Shown here: in pieces, positions 24,011-35,030 of the stretch
How positions within the stretch are numbered: position 1 is the first letter of the stretch
Layout: each line of letters opens with the position of its first letter
NCBI GenBank assembly: GCA_950097015.1
Contig: CATNEN010000009.1
Location: 126,501-190,500 of the forward strand
Origin: Macrostomum hystrix
Lineage: Eukaryota; Platyhelminthes; Macrostomidae
Direction: 5' to 3'
DNA length: 64,000 nucleotides
Position numbers and translations under genes: made by a program
The notes under the pieces: generated by a model
Database searches by the model: none
What the model saw: only the letters and a program-made list of their open reading frames with translations
What the model was told of the DNA's origin: nothing

Positions 24011-26239
24011 TTGCAGACTAGCTTGTTTGTCTTCATGATTCATTATACCATCAGCTCATGAATATACTCAAATTCACAATCTTTTTCATCCTGTCCATAT
24101 CCTACATTCGTGTTTCCGTTGTCTAAATTAATGAATGAGAACATGATTTTTTCTAAGTGAAATTTTCATCTAAAGGTAAAGATTAAAGGTTAAGGTTAAA
24201 GATAGGTTAGTAAAAAGTCTATTATAATATATCTATCAATCACTATTTATTCAAAGGCTTAGTCTGAATTTGGGTCTTTTCAGTCAGGACCAGCTGTGTT
24301 GCGAGCTTTCTGGCCATAGACACAGAAACTTTCTTGGTGGCTTTGGGTGTGAAGCTATGACACGAATTCGAGTCATCCATTGGCTCATGGTTAAATTATA
24401 ACCAACTTTGTGAGTAAATGTGTCAGACAGAAGGCAAAACTCTAATCAGCTATGCTACTTGTCTTAAAGAAGAAGTCTCATCTTTGAGTTAGAGAACCTA
24501 AAATGGAAGTGGTTCTAACAAAGTGCTCATTAAGCTGTGGCTTATTGTTGATTTGGCCAACTTAGATATTAGGAAGTCTAGAGTTTAAATCAGGAATTCT
24601 AGAAGCTAGAGTCTAGACTCTGAACTGACAGTCAATCAGGTCACAGAAAATGTTGTGCAGAGCTGATTAGCAGATGGTCAGCTAATTTTCTATTGGGTCC
24701 TTGGCTGCTACTAACTATAGAACCTAACGCTATGGACAATGTCCAAAGCTCACAAACATTGTGACAGCTCTGGTTCTATTCTGTCACCATAAATGAGTGT
24801 TCTTGTTTGCCATCTTGTTTGTCAAATGCTCCTCTGAGTAATATATATCTATAATTAAATGTTTATTTTGCAAAAGAATTGTATTGCTAAAAAAATTGAA
24901 TATATATTCATAGCTACAATATTCATTACACAGGCCTAAGCTAATTTGTTGCATTGTATCTTCTAATCAAAAAAGTAAATAACGCAAGCATTTTTTTTCA
25001 ACTGATGATTTTTTATTACCTACCTGTTTTTTATAATTATATTGTATTCTTTTTCAAGCATCTGACTCTACTACAAGGCTTACTATCTTTTTAATTAGAG
25101 CCAAACAAACAAAAATTAAAAAAATGACATGCTAGCTTTCATACTTTTAGCTTTCTAAACTTGTTAACGTTTCAGTGAAATATAGTGGCCATATCTTAAA
25201 TACAATTTATCAAATGTCTAGGCCTTAGTAGCCTGGGCTAATATATTGAAATTATAGTTGACAAAAGAAATGTCTGGGTAAAATATAAACTATACATATA
25301 TTATTATAGTCTATACATATATTAAAATTACACAAAATTTTGTTGTATTTAACTGATATTTCTAGTACATATTCATGTTAGCTTGTAGTAAACACATTAT
25401 ACACAGAAATATTTGTGAAGATATTATGACCTACAGCTTGACATAGGTTTACAACAAGAATTGGCGCACTAGCTATATCAAACAAACTTTGGGTGGCTTC
25501 AAGCGTACAACATGATACAGAGTCTGGCTACCTTGCAGTTTTGCATTATTAATTTTTTCTCTTTAAATTATATTTCAACTAAGTACCTTGTTTGATCTAG
25601 TTAGACTATTTTTAATGAGTAGGCCTAACAAGTTTTAATGAATTATTGAGTTTTGTTTGTATAACAGTCTAACTGACATTTATACATGTAAGACTGGGTA
25701 GCATTGGAGAACAGGAGAACTCAGAACAGGAGATTGCTGAAGGCCTTTGCACTGATTTTTATGGCAGATCTGATGCCACAGGAACTACTAAAAATGGCTG
25801 TTGAAAATGGCTTTGACTTGCTATACATGCCATGGAGGTTGGCTGATACATGCCCAAGAGCCCTAATGGAGCAAATTTAAAAAGCTGCGGACACTCCTGC
25901 TAGGCGCAGTTGGTTTTAAGAAAAAGAGCGCAAATCCACAATTGCTATATATCTTCAGTCTGACTCAATGTAGTAATTGATTTCACCAAAAATGTCAAAA
26001 GACCTTTTTTGATCTCCGTAGTGTATTTCTATAATTAGAACAGCTCAGGTTGTCTTTTCGCACTTGGGCACTGCAGAGCATGTAGTCGTGCTTGCGAATA
26101 AATGTGCGCCCCTCCATTAAAAATGTATGTAAATGTGCCTGGCTAGAATTGCACCGACATGTACATGTAAGTTTCTTTTAATATGTAAATGTATACCTAA
26201 GCGCACAATAATTAATAATTAATTAATAATTGTTTACAC
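24011..26239. other. Long AT-rich stretch without recognised gene
   Basis: No coding family, tandem array or RNA gene is recognised over more than 2 kb. ORFs are very short. It could contain the 5' exon of the TXNDC5-like gene on the minus strand, but no signal-peptide exon could be identified with confidence. Confidence 0.4.
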
Positions 26240-26520
26240 CTGCCCCAATCGGGTCACATGTGCAGACCACAGCACAGCCACAGCTATTGCGCGGCACATC
26301 TGAAGGCTGCATACAGCTGTTCAGTCCATGAACTAGGGGGACGCCACACCCACCTTCAATTATCCCAGCTGATTCTGGTACCCATTTAACAGCTGGGTGA
26401 ACTGTAGCAATGCAGAGTTAAGTGTCTTGCTAAAGGACACAAATTGTTCCAGTGGAGATGGGAATTGAATTTCCGACCTTCAAGTCGTGAGTCCAATGCC
26501 CTAACCACTAGGCTACAACC
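26240..26520 (-). mobile_element. tRNA-derived SINE with conserved central domain
   Basis: On the minus strand the head reads TAGCCTAGTGG (A box, plus positions 26506-26516) and GGTCGGAAATTCAATTCC (B box, 26461-26478), the internal pol III promoter of a tRNA-derived SINE. It is followed by TGTCCTTTAGCAAGACACTT and AAATGGGTACC. Blocks of this kind occur in the body of SINE families widespread in marine invertebrates. The far end, near 26240, is AT-rich and not sharply defined. Confidence 0.75.
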
Positions 26521-27276
26521 TCTGTACATCCACGCTAAGCACACAATAGCATGGATGTATGGCACGGGTGCACATTGCTATACCATGTGCACCTACATGT
26601 ACATTTAAATGTATTTTATAATGTGTTGTAATGTACACATATTTAAACACACAAGGTGCGAATACAGAGGCACTGGCATTCACTACCAGCATTGAGTAAA
26701 TGTAATACAAAATATAAATTTATAAAGAACACAAGACATTAGTGTAAGGGCACAAGGGCGCACTGTTTGCTATACATCTATATACTTACAACAACTTTAC
26801 ACACACAAGGTGTGGCTGCACGGACAGGAATTTCTTTCTATGCAGTAGCGCAGGCAATTTTTCACAAGCACGCTGGATGTTGTCCGCAAAAACCCCTATT
26901 GGCTCTAATAGGGCCCAAGAGCCCTCAACAGTGTTTGTTACTATAGAATAGTGAAGTGAACCTGGGTAACTTATAGAAAATAAACTTAGGAACAATCAAG
27001 CAAGAGTCAAGAGTGAGCAAGCCAGTGACTTCAGCCATAGACATGATGTAGACTGAATATAGTAAAATTGAAAATCTGTGACTTTTTCTTTGTATATATT
27101 TTGTTTTAATACCTGTAAATTGCGTAAATTTGTAAATGGTTTGTTTTAATGCAAAAATAGTTTGTTTGAATGTGCTGTAATTATTTTGTTTGAAATGATA
27201 CAAAGTAGTATAAATACAGGAGCGAAATCAAGGGAGAAACTAACCTTGTTCGATCATTCAATGCAGTTTGAAACAA
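26521..27276. other. No recognised gene
   Basis: AT-rich sequence with short ORFs lacking domains. Several ACATGTACAT-type palindromic stretches occur at 26590-26640. Confidence 0.35.
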
Positions 27277-27284
27277 CGTTTGTA

Positions 27285-27572
27285 GGCGATTTCTTAGTTT
27301 CCCGCGTTAAATTATTTTGTAAGTCCAAGCAATAAGCAATTAAGCAATAAGAAGTCCAAGTCCATATATAAAAGTCCAGGGGCCATAGATGGGATGTCAG
27401 GGATGTCAGACAGTGGGGTAGTAGTGCGCAATCCAGAACATGATGTTGCCAAACTGCTTGTGCGGAAACTGGCGGCGCCACATGTACTCTTGCAGGTACG
27501 TGTCAAAGAGGACAGTCAGCTCCCGATGGAAAAAGCAAAAAAAAATTTAACGCGGGAAACTAAGAAATCGCC
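27285..27572 (-). mobile_element. Merlin-type miniature transposon
   Basis: A 288 bp element with near-perfect ~28 bp terminal inverted repeats starting GGCGATTTCTTAGTTTCCCG. The flanks CGTTTGTA (27277-27284) and AGTTTGTA (27573-27580) are an 8 bp target duplication with one mismatch, the size expected for Merlin (8-9 bp). It keeps the C-terminal end of a Merlin transposase on the minus strand. Confidence 0.8.
27406..27518 (-). pseudogene. Merlin transposase C-terminal remnant
   Basis: The minus strand reads FDTYLQEYMWRRQF, then HKQFGNIMFWIAHYYPTV and a stop at 27408-27406. This matches the C-terminal signature of Merlin/IS1016-type transposases (DDE_Tnp_IS1595 family), where an EYMWRR-like motif precedes the end. 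The catalytic D and N-terminal zinc-binding parts are absent, so it is a deletion derivative. Confidence 0.75.
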
Positions 27573-27739
27573 AGTTTGTATACAATACTCAGAATTGTGT
27601 TCTTTCATTCTTTATAAAACATATGGAGAGGAATACTAAGAAAGATTCAAGAGAGAGAGAAATAGAAAGTATTGCCGTACACTTGAGATCATTAATAACG
27701 CTCTTCGGAAAGCCTATACTCAGAAATACATACATATGA

Positions 27740-28020
27740 CATACATGCGCAACCTCCCAAATCTTAGCCGGCCGTGCGACTTAGTTTTTGCTCTCATTTG
27801 CGACTTAGTTCATTTCATTGCTCTATTTACGACTTAGTTTGCTCTCATTTGCTCTCTTTTTCTCTCCCCTTTTTTCTTTTCTTCACGCCTTCCTTTTTTG
27901 TCCCTTGGTCCCCCCTTTGATTTTTTTGCGCTTGGTCAATTGGTTTTTGCGACTTACCTTGCTTGGCCCTCGTTTCACCCGGCTGGTTCGGCCGGGTCGG
28001 CCGGGTGTTGCGCATGTATG
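27740..28020 (-). mobile_element. hAT-like MITE family A, copy 2
   Basis: A 281 bp copy in the opposite orientation to copy 1, with ends CATACATGCGCAAC and GTTGCGCATGTATG. It is flanked by TACATATGA at 27731-27739 and 28021-28029. It contains the full purine/pyrimidine-asymmetric middle and three AACTAAGTCG-type sub-repeats. It encodes no protein. Confidence 0.9.
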
Positions 28021-28043
28021 TACATATGATAAAGTAATCGGCC

Positions 28044-28127
28044 AGAATAACTAAATATGCTACCTTAGACTAACTAAATATGATACTCAGAATAACTAAA
28101 TATGCTACCAGACTAAATATACTACCA
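28044..28127. repeat. Four ~22 bp units AGAATAACTAAATATGCTACC
   Basis: Four imperfect tandem copies start at 28044, 28067, 28089 and 28110, directly after MITE copy 2. Non-coding. Confidence 0.7.
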
Positions 28128-29145
28128 AGAAATTCTTTGAAATATATATAAAATACATTCTCTGAGACTAATTCTAAGAAAATATTGAAACTACTTAGAC
28201 ATTAGGGCCTATATCAAATACCTCTATAAAAACAACTTTCGTAGAATATTAACAATAAAAAATATAACAACATTGTGAAAGTAAAGTTAGAATAGTAATT
28301 AGCACTAGGACAACATTGGTAACAGCAGTAGGATTTTCTTATAGGCCTAGGCCTATATTATCTAATTACCCCTAGGACAACTTTGGTGGCATTCAGTGGG
28401 ATATAAAATATTATAAAATAGCCCTAGCACAGACATACAATCAAGCCAATAGCAACTGCCTATATTGTAATCAAAGGTGGGACTTCATTTAACTTAGTTA
28501 AAATTGAAAGAGAAAAAATAATTAAACGTGCAAAGCTGTAGGATGCAAAACTTTTGAGTCCTGAAAAAACTATGCCTAGGGCCTATGGCTATGGCATATT
28601 GTTAGTAAATTTGTTAGGTGACATAAGTAAAATATTTTTAATCAAGCAAAAGAGAAAATTATACTTACTGAGATGAATAGTATGTAACAAACACATTTTT
28701 AGTCTCTATGTCTTTCAACAGCGTCACATATGTGGGAGACTTTGAATAGACAAATGAAACTAGCCCCAATAAAGCTAACTTCCAGAAAAAATTAAATTGA
28801 TTATGCATGATCTGTGTCTGCTAGTAAATTTTACACTTAAAATAAATTATATTTACCGCGTTCAAGACTATAATATCTGCATGCAAGCAGTTATGCAGAC
28901 GCTGCGCAGCAAAGTACGGTGCTCTTAATTTTATGCCTTCTTATTGGTGCAGACACTACCGTTTGTTACCGTAAGATACTATATGAACGCGCTTAAAAAT
29001 ATGTCCGATAATAATAGTTATGCTATTTGTTTTAGTGCCATATGTTGTTATAATACACTGCGTCTTCGATCCGTCTTCCCGAATATACTATGTCCGTGTT
29101 TTCTATATACTAAAGTTCGATATGTTTGTGCCACGCTGCTGTAAA
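28128..29145. other. No recognised gene
   Basis: AT-rich with several AGGCCTA motifs. From about 28960 the composition changes towards that of the Helitron-like segment. No 5' terminus of that element could be fixed. Confidence 0.35.
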
Positions 29146-29149
29146 TTCA

Positions 29150-29590
29150 GTCTACGCTTTGTAGCTCTTCGATGCCTGCTCCGTTTTTCGTCATTCCTTC
29201 ACCAACGTGTCCGTCATGTTTGCCGGGTTCTGATTCTCTTGGTTGTTTGTCACCGTTTTGAGAGTGCAGTCTGCCATTGTGAAAAAACCTGTTAAGTCCT
29301 ATCTCCGTAGTTCAAATTTCGGATGCCTGTGGCTCTGCAATGCCTGTCCTGATTTTCTCTGCGTTTTGACCATTGTGGCCGTCCTGCTGGCCCCGTTCTA
29401 ATTCTCCCGTTTGTTTGTCATTATTCTAAAGTGGAGTCGACCATGGTGTAGAACCTGTTTCTCCTATCTCCGTAGTGAAAATTTCCCGTAGTCGGAGCGC
29501 CCAGATGTCTATGGCCCTGCGTTGAAGTCTGGGTTTTCTGGCGCGGGCGCGTGTATATACTTTAGAATGCGGAATGCCGTAGTCCCTTTT
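29150..29590 (+). repeat. ~163 bp imperfect tandem repeat inside the Helitron-like segment
   Basis: The motif TCCTATCTCCGTAGT occurs at 29297 and 29460. Flanking sequence such as GTTCT[G/A]ATTCTC followed by GTTTGTTTGTCA and GTGCAGTC/GTGGAGTC recurs at the same ~163 bp spacing, extending back to about 29150. The copies are diverged. Confidence 0.65.
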
Positions 29591-29694
29591 TACGCCTGCG
29601 GCCCCGCTTTGAGTTCAATGATTTGAACTCATTTCCCGGTGCGGAGTCTGGTTTTCCCGGCGTGAGTTGGCTGCAGAGTGACTTTCATATTGAT

Positions 29695-30043
29695 ATGGGG
29701 AGGCGGAAGCAGGAGAGTGCTGATGTCCGCATGCGTCGACTTGAGGCTCGGCGAGACTATCAGAGACGCCGTCGCGCGGCGATGTCTGCGTCTGATCGAG
29801 AGCAGCAGCGAGAGCGAGAGCGGAGCCGTCGCGCGGCGATGTCTGAGTCTGATCGAGAGCAACAGCGAGAGTGCGAGCGGAGCCGTTTGCCATAACGCTT
29901 GCCATGGACCACCGAGACCTTCAGCGCGCTATTGCGGATGCATTACCAATGCAGACGCAAACTCAAATATAACGAATCCGTTACCAGAGTTTTACCCGCC
30001 GAATGCCGTCATAGTGGCATTTGTTAGAATGGTCATTTTGTGA
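29695..30043 (+). pseudogene. Basic repeat protein fragment, Helitron-like N terminus
   Basis: From the ATG at 29695 the frame encodes MGRRKQESADVRMRRLEARR and then repeats of RRAAMSxSDREQQRExERSR, ending at 29895. A second frame continues to 30043 (NPLPEFYPPNAVIVAFV). Arg/Ser/Glu repeats of this type occur at the N terminus of animal Helitron replicase-helicase proteins. No Rep motif or helicase is present, so this is a truncated or internally deleted copy. The family call rests on the repeat style and the nearby Helitron-like 3' end, and is moderate. Confidence 0.45.
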
Positions 30044-30855
30044 CTGTGTCGTTGTCACTGTCACTGTGAATTGTAATTTGCGAATTCCTAATTATGTAAT
30101 AACTTGGGCCGTTTAAATAATGTCTTTTTGCTACCCTCAATTTATCCAGTTCATATAATTACTTATTATTCTGTGCGCGCTACTGTAAGTAGACGTGGAT
30201 GCACACCGCGCTGCCCTAGCTTATTTTCTACTAATGTCTCAAGCTATTCTACCCTGTCCAGTGGGCTTGCACGCTCATTGGCTGGGACTGTTCCCGAGAA
30301 TTATCGATCGCCCTGTTTTACAGTCTGTCTAGCTTATTTGACTAAGGGCTTTAGGCCCGCTCGCGCCCCACCTGCTCCTAGCCTAGCCTTGTCCTTGCCT
30401 TGTCTGCCCGTGCCTGGGTCTGCCTTGGACTCCTTGTACTTCTCTATAGGCTTCTCTATACTTGGCTTGACTAGACTTCTTCTCGTCTCGTCCACTTGTT
30501 CGCCTGTCCACTGACTATTACTTATTACTATCACTTACCGTTACTACTATTGAGCTCCTACGCCTTACTTTCCTCTCTGCTTGTCGTACGTCCCAGTGCA
30601 CCCAGATAATAAAGTGCTACCGCTACATAGAACTGACTCTAGACTGCCGTGAACTAAAATTGTCGCCGCCACTGACTTCGGTCTTCGTCCTTTTAATCGT
30701 CACAGTGACATTCTGACTGCCGTTGGAAAGACGGCCGGGTTATTGAATTATTCTGTCCGCTGGTGGAATGGGTAGTCATTGCCGGTGGACGGCAGTGGAG
30801 GGGTTCATCTTTACATTCTGTCAGCTGGTGGGGGGTCATTTTAGATGTATGCTGT

Positions 30856-30885
30856 AGCCCCCCCGGAGTGGGGCTAACCGGCTAG
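30856..30885 (+). mobile_element. Helitron-type 3' terminus
   Basis: AGCCCC (30856-30861) and GGGGCT (30870-30875) form a 6 bp hairpin with an 8-base loop. Six bases later comes CTAG (30882-30885), followed by T. A hairpin just upstream of CTRR, with insertion before T, is the Helitron 3' end. The element probably extends left past 29150, but its 5' TC end was not identified. Confidence 0.55.
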
Positions 30886-31399
30886 TTACCTACAAAATCT
30901 TAACCGCTTTTGGTCCGGCGTTCAGCCAATAAGCCTTAAGCCTTAGCTGGAAGAATATACCGAGTAAACCCAGTTGAAGTGGAAAAAGTTGATCGAGTCT
31001 TGTCTTACTTATTACGAGTACTTTCAAGCATTGAAAGATTTGGAACGGAATAAATATTTGTTGAGTGTTTTTGAAGAGTGAATAGAAAGAGAGGAGAGTG
31101 TGTGTGTTGAGATTAGGCAACTCCGATCCATTGGAGCCTTAGTATGACTGTTATCTAAAATCAGTGAGCCAATGAAATAACAGAATATACATATATTGTG
31201 GTCCCGCTCGGATACAAGTTATTCGCTACCAAAGACACAAAAATTTATGGGAGAATAAATAAAGTAATGACATAAAAGTAACATTAGTAAGAATTCGTTA
31301 TACAGTGCGAAGAAATATAAAATATAAATGGTGATTATGCCATGCGTACACTTCCCTGTATAATAAATTGAATGTGAGGAATTTTAAGCTAGCGGCTAT
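30886..31399. other. No recognised gene
   Basis: Sequence between the Helitron-like end and the BEL/Pao LTR. A minus-strand ORF of 76 codons has no recognisable domain. Confidence 0.35.
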
Positions 31400-32274
31400 T
31401 CACTATTCACCGGGGTCGGTGCTCTACCAATCGTTTCAATAGCAGCAGGGGAAACCTGAAAATAAATAGCGTTAATTAAGAGACTGGGGTAGCGAGCGAA
31501 GCGGAATAGATAAGCGATGATCGAGACACGCGTGTCGTCCTCCGGCCCGGCAAAACTCCCAATGAAAAAAAGAATAACAAAGTGAACACGAATAAAGACT
31601 CGAAGAATTTGATTGGGGAGTGATATAATCTATTTTTCGACTCGCCGACTCCAGATAAGAAAAGGATCGAATTGATTTGACTCTCGTTTACTTACTCAAC
31701 TTGATTCAAAAATTGCACCGGCAGAAAAATAACATACGCAAGAAAAAATATAGCGCGCTTAGAGCGAAAAGCTAAATTTGGTCCGGCTGGGGAAATTGGA
31801 TATAAAAACTTTACTTAAACCGGCCTAATCCGCGCCCTACTCTTCCCGAGAGGCTCCGGTTGTCTCTGCTTTCAGCGCTGCCCCGACAGATCCTATCGGT
31901 TGGGTACTCCTTCTGCCTGACGGCGGAGTCTCCGAAGAGAGTACGTACTGACTTCGACAACAAGCGCCTATCTAGACCACCCTTGTCAGCGGTGCACTCT
32001 CAAGACGCGTATAAGCGCCGAAAGCTACCTAACTGAACAAGCGGAGCGTGGTCGGGCGGGGAGGGACAAAACAAAGTAGACTAGCTCGCACGCGCTTCTC
32101 ACAGTGTGAGGCGATTTGCGGACACTGCAAAAACACGCTTTCTTTTATAGAGTCATTTTGACTCCAAATTAGGTCGTTCGGCGAGGTGGATGCCCGGCTG
32201 TAGCTTGAGCCAAGGCGAAAAATCACAGTAGACTCGCGAGCGCCAAGCGTACATTCCAACACAATTCCACCACA
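31400..32274 (-). repeat. BEL/Pao LTR (3' LTR, minus strand)
   Basis: On the minus strand a purine tract GGGAGAG (32281-32275) is followed at 32274 by TGTGGTGGAATTGTGTTGGA, the start expected of an LTR, and then a TATA box TCTATAAAAG (32143-32149). The position 3' of a BEL/Pao integrase supports a 3' LTR. Its far end is only estimated, near 31400; the matching 5' LTR is not in the window. Confidence 0.65.
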
Positions 32275-32588
32275 CTCTCCCTAATGATGCTTCATCATTA
32301 CTGTACTTGAATTTTGATACAAGTATTCGAGAAGCGAAAGCGAAAAGAGGATTAGAACACAATTTGCGGGGAAATAAGCTAAAAACGGTTGCGCTGCGCA
32401 GTGGAAAAGTACATTTAATAGTTTGATGAATAATACGAAAGAAACACAATGTTACATTCGAAGCTAATTAACTGAAAATATATAACTGCATGAATAATGA
32501 AAAAATAGACTAATAATGTGATGTAAACATTACACTGGAACTAGAACTATCTCGTTCTCAAAAATAAAAATAAAACAGTCCTTGAAAG

Positions 32589-33720
32589 TCAGTACTAAAG
32601 TTCATTCAGTCACAGCTTCTAGCAAAATCAGGTTCTCCGCCGGTCTGCGGATCAAGCATCGGCAGGGACCGCGGCCAGGCTTGAGTGCGACTCGAACTGT
32701 CGCAGATCAGACTGCACCGTATAGCTCGTATCGGCCCGGATGCATTGACTCGATGACACCAGTGCGCCATGTGAGCCTCGGCTGTCCGGCCTAGCCTTTC
32801 ACCAGGACGATGTCACCGACCGTAGCTACACGAGTGACGCCATGCTTGGGACTGAGATTATGTTCTCGCTGGCTGGTCAGATACTGTCGTTCCCAGCAGT
32901 CCCAGAAAGCACGCAGTTTGGCGCGCATTCGCCTCTGCAGTGTTGGCAACGGCAGTAGGAGATCCGGCGCACCGTTCGAAGTTGGCTCCATAATCAGCCG
33001 TTGCAGGACTGGAAAGTGCGCTGGCGTCAGGACTTCTCCGTTGGTCTCGGCATCCACGTATATCAGAGGGCGGCTGCTCAGCACTGCCTCGACTTCCAGC
33101 AACACTGTCAGCTCGTCCGATGTGAGACAGGCATTAAGACTGGTCTTTCGCAGTGCCAGCTTGATATCCTTCATCAGCCGCTCCCAGAAGAAGCCTTGCC
33201 AAGGTGCGCGCTCAGTGATGAATTTCCAGATGATCTTACTTGTGGCGCAGAAATCCTGAAGTTGTGGGCTCTCCGAGGCTTGCAGAATTCGCGCAGCTTT
33301 AGTGAACGTCTTGGCGTTGTCGCTGATGAGACTGGGGATGCCTCTCCGAGCGCAAAATCTCCGCAGTGCTCGCAAAAACGTTTCAGTCGTCAGGTCCTTC
33401 ACCAGCTCCAGGTGCATCGCTCTTTTCGCTGTGCAGGTAAACACCAGGATGTAGCCTTTCTCGACTGAGGAATTTTCTTTCAGCTTAACAGGACCACTGT
33501 AGTCCAGACCGCTCCACTCAAAGTCGAGCTCCGCTTTCACACGAGACTCTGGCAACGAAGGAACTAGCTTTACAGCGAACGGAAGTCATTGAAGACGCCT
33601 GCAGACGATGCATTCTCCTAAGACTGTCTTTACTCGCTGCCTGCCACGGATCAACCAGAACCTTTCTTGCAGGTTGCAAAGGGTGCTGGGTGAGGTGCTA
33701 ACCTTAACCCTAACCCAGTT
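32589..33720 (-). pseudogene. BEL/Pao integrase, remnant 1
   Basis: On the minus strand the integrase zinc-binding tail (LQERFWLIRGRQRVKTVL, CIVCRRLQ) leads into the catalytic core (WSGLDYSGPV, HLELVKDLTTETFL, SDNAKTF) and the C-terminal domain (VATVGDIVLVKG). One long frame covers 33555-32791. It then meets a stop, but the same frame continues with recognisable C-terminal sequence to about 32589, with a second internal stop. There is also a break before 33555. The first D sits in GLDYSG. The third acidic residue lies in an FFWERLMK context. The copy is 5'-truncated near 33720. Confidence 0.85.
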
Positions 33721-35030
33721 AAACTGTGCGAACGGCGACCTCTCCGCCCCATTTTCAAACCGAATGCCAACCCTCCACTGGATGGAACTGAACAGCGAAC
33801 TGCATGAACACTGAACAGATGGGCACAAAATGTTAACGCAACTCATTTAACTGAAGCCTATTTCATCTCATCGGGAAGGACATTTGCCTACTATATGCTA
33901 CTTATAGTACTTGTACTTACAGCCTTTCAGCTTTTTAGAGAATCTTAGAATTTTTAATTTCATAATTAGAATAGCCTATGCTATGCGAACCGGGGACCCC
34001 GATTCTGGGACAAGCGAACTATCACAGAACGCACGGCTACATTCGGCTCTCCCTGAATCATGAACAACGGAACCTCCGCCCTGAGTCTTCAAAACTCTTT
34101 CTCTCAACGCTGATACGTACTGAGCATTCCACTGATCCCAGAAAACGTTGACAGCAGGCCGTAGGAGTCTCAACCGCTTCGGCAAGGGTAACAACACTGC
34201 TCGGGCGCTGCCGCCTCCGGGAACGGATTTACGACGGCTTCGATCTCTACTATCGTCGAGAGTAGCTTATCAAACTTTTGTAGGATCTTTCCGATGCTAT
34301 TTTTCAGGCAGGTCTTAACTAATCGCTAATCGCTCCCAAAAGCCACCCCCATGGGGCTCTTTTGGGGATAAACTCCCAGGCTATTCCTCGATCAGCACAA
34401 TACGATTGCACTTGGAAACTAGTGCTGGCTTCAAAAATTCGAGCAGCTGATTTGAACGTCTTTGCTTTGTCGCTAATTAACGAAACAACTCCGCGCCGTG
34501 ATACAAAACGCTGCAAACCGTTAACGAATTGATTGGCAGTTATGTCACTAAGCAACTCGAGGTGGACCGCTCGCGTAGCGGAGCACGTTAAGGAGTAGGA
34601 TGTACGATTTAGACGATGGTGCTCTATGACTCACCTCCCCCGTCCGATAATATATCAGATCACAATAGTCCAATCCGACGGTTTGGAACGGGCGAAATTC
34701 AGAGAGACGGAAGTCAGGCAATGGAGCCACGAGCTTCACAGAGTATAGGGTCGACCTAGAACTTTTTTTCAGATCACACACAGAGCAAAACTGATTTCAC
34801 CCTCTGCCGACCCTTAAGGATCCAGAACTGTTCCCTTACTTTGGCAAGAGTTGCTGAAACTCTCCCATGAGCAATAGAGCAGTGAGCCTGACGAATGATG
34901 AGTAGCTCAATGTCAGAATTGCGCGGGATCAAAATGGGATTGTTGAATTAAAATGGAAATCGTGATGCCAAGCGACCAGGGCAGCGAAGTAGACCCCTAT
35001 CATCGAGGAATAACGGCAGATCACGATTAA

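Noticed and set aside
27818-28054. ORF in MITE copy 2, and similar ORFs in copies 3-5
   Set aside because: These are pyrimidine-rich frames through a non-coding MITE, repeated in each copy and not conserved as protein.
33700-33718. Telomere-like CCTTAACCCTAACCC
   Set aside because: Only two units occur inside decayed BEL/Pao sequence, and a similar short match occurs near 1212. Too short to be a telomere or meaningful interstitial array.
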